Assembly: GCF_000426345.1 (NCBI RefSeq)
Contig: NZ_AUFE01000001.1
Span: forward strand, 186,001 to 250,000
Direction of reading: 5' to 3'
Source of the DNA: Cupriavidus phytohabitans
Lineage (GTDB): Bacteria > Pseudomonadota > Gammaproteobacteria > Burkholderiales > Burkholderiaceae
Length of the DNA: 64,000 nt
Both the position numbers and the translations under genes were made by a program. The notes under the pieces were generated by a model. That model was not told where the DNA came from. It worked only from the letters and a program-made list of their open reading frames with translations, and made no database searches. Position 1 is the stretch's first letter. Every line of letters starts with the position of its first letter. Below are positions 63,212-64,000 of this stretch, piece by piece.

Positions 63212-64000
63212 ATGCCAAGCCTGAGCCGCCACTTCTTCCCCGCACAACGCCTGCTGCCCCGCACCTCGGTGTTGGCACTGTCGCTGGCGCTGGCAGCCTG
63301 CACACTGGAGCCGCAATACCAGCGGCCCGACGCGCCGATCCCTTCGGCGTTTCCGGATGGCGCCGCCTACCGCACGCCGCAGGCCCGCGCCGCTGCCGGA
63401 CAGCCGGGCCAGCCTGCTCAGGCGGTGCAGCCGCCCGGCCCTTCCGCCGCCGATCTCGGCTGGCGCGATGTCTTCGTCGATCCGCAACTGCGCCAGCTGA
63501 TCGAACTCTCGCTGGCGAACAACCGCGACCTGCGCATGGCCACGCTCGCCATCGACGAAGCCCGCGCGCTCTACCAGATCGAACGCGCGGCGCAGTTCCC
63601 GACGGTTGAGGCCAATGCCGGCCTGGTGTCGCAGCACCTGTCGTCGCGGCTGCGCGCGCCGGGCCAGTCGCAACAGATCACCACCTACAACGCCGGCATC
63701 GGCTTTACCGCATTCGAACTCGATTTCTTCGGCCGGGTGCGCAGCCTCAAGCATGCGGCGCTGGAGCAATACCTGGCCACCGAGGAAGCACGCCGCAGCG
63801 CGCAGATCGCGCTGGTGGCCGAGGTTGCCAACGCCTACCTGACGCTGCGCGCGGACCGCGAGTTGCTGCGGCTGTCGCAGGACACACTGAAGACGCAGCA
63901 GGAAGCGGCCGAGATGGTGCGGCGCGGGCGCCAGGCGGGCGCGATGGCACAGCTGGACCAGCATCGCGTGCAAACCCAGGTGCAGACCGCGCAGGTCGGC
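63212..64000 (+). CDS. Outer membrane channel lipoprotein, OprM/NodT type, 5' part
   Basis: First 263 codons of a TolC-superfamily outer membrane factor, truncated by the window. Lipobox LALAAC at about 26-31, then EPQYQRPDAPIP, and the helical hairpin with NNRDLRMATLAIDEARALYQ and FELDFFGRVRSLKHAALEQY, typical of the OprM/NodT group. It starts 38 bp after the glycan synthase stop on the same strand. It could form the exit channel for the HlyD-like adaptor at 58398, or open a separate RND pump operon that continues outside the window. Confidence 0.9.
   Translation, partial: MPSLSRHFFPAQRLLPRTSVLALSLALAACTLEPQYQRPDAPIPSAFPDGAAYRTPQARAAAGQPGQPAQAVQPPGPSAADLGWRDVFVDPQLRQLIELSLANNRDLRMATLAIDEARALYQIERAAQFPTVEANAGLVSQHLSSRLRAPGQSQQITTYNAGIGFTAFELDFFGRVRSLKHAALEQYLATEEARRSAQIALVAEVANAYLTLRADRELLRLSQDTLKTQQEAAEMVRRGRQAGAMAQLDQHRVQTQVQTAQVG

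Overview
The window reads as a large-genome, GC-rich betaproteobacterium of the Cupriavidus/Ralstonia type (Burkholderiales). The basis is very high GC3, several Bug-type (tripartite tricarboxylate) solute-binding proteins each next to catabolic genes, dense LysR/TetR/AraC/XRE regulation, a napEDABC set fused to System I cytochrome c maturation, and a cyoABCD oxidase. The genus is inferred from gene content and was not tested by a search. No rRNA, tRNA, CRISPR array, transposase or prophage gene was seen.

Layout. 1-6.4 kb (minus strand): DNA polymerase II (5' part of the gene only, cut by the window edge), a hypothetical protein, a Kef-type antiporter without its RCK domain, a recombination scar (CoA-transferase fragment joined to an SRPBCC fragment), a Bug receptor and an intact SRPBCC protein. 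6.5-12.2 kb: an NDH-2-like flavoprotein behind a promoter with an embedded palindrome, a TetR regulator with two matching operators, a secreted alpha/beta hydrolase, small proteins, and a 62-residue peptide with a double-glycine leader. 12.2-18 kb: cyoABCD on the minus strand and a divergent MFS transporter. 18-25 kb: a 23-residue membrane peptide, a GlxA-type AraC regulator, a secreted 14-residue-repeat protein, a LysR/M20 peptidase/Bug unit, and a DMT exporter. 25-32 kb: an aldolase/hydroxyacid dehydrogenase pair with a divergent Crp/Fnr regulator, a REP-like palindrome pair, and an aldarate operon garL-garR-talarate/galactarate dehydratase-Bug that encodes a complete route to glycerate plus pyruvate. 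32-35.9 kb: small secreted proteins and lipoproteins, a SerA-type dehydrogenase, a fimbrial-like protein and the remains of a MalT-type LuxR regulator.

35.9-47.1 kb holds the main respiratory block. napEDABC (periplasmic nitrate reductase and its tetraheme quinol dehydrogenase) runs into ccmABCDEFGHI with 3-bp gaps or 4-8-bp overlaps, so the haem-attachment machinery is probably co-expressed with the c-type cytochromes it matures. 47.1-50 kb: convergent threonine catabolism (kbl-tdh type) with a divergent XRE-cupin regulator and repeated operator-like sites. 50-58 kb: an ankyrin protein, a secreted intradiol dioxygenase-like protein, a TRAP transporter whose large permease carries a roughly 195-residue insertion, and an MFS transporter preceded by a 29-bp perfect palindrome.

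58.4-64 kb: a four-gene cluster made of an HlyD-like periplasmic adaptor, a periplasmic (alpha/alpha)-barrel-like protein, a BcsA-like family 2 glycosyltransferase with an intact C-terminal PilZ domain, and an OprM/NodT-type outer membrane channel that runs off the edge. This looks like a c-di-GMP-controlled exopolysaccharide synthesis and secretion system that matches none of the standard bcs, pel, pga or alg layouts. It is the strongest candidate in the window for an undescribed system.
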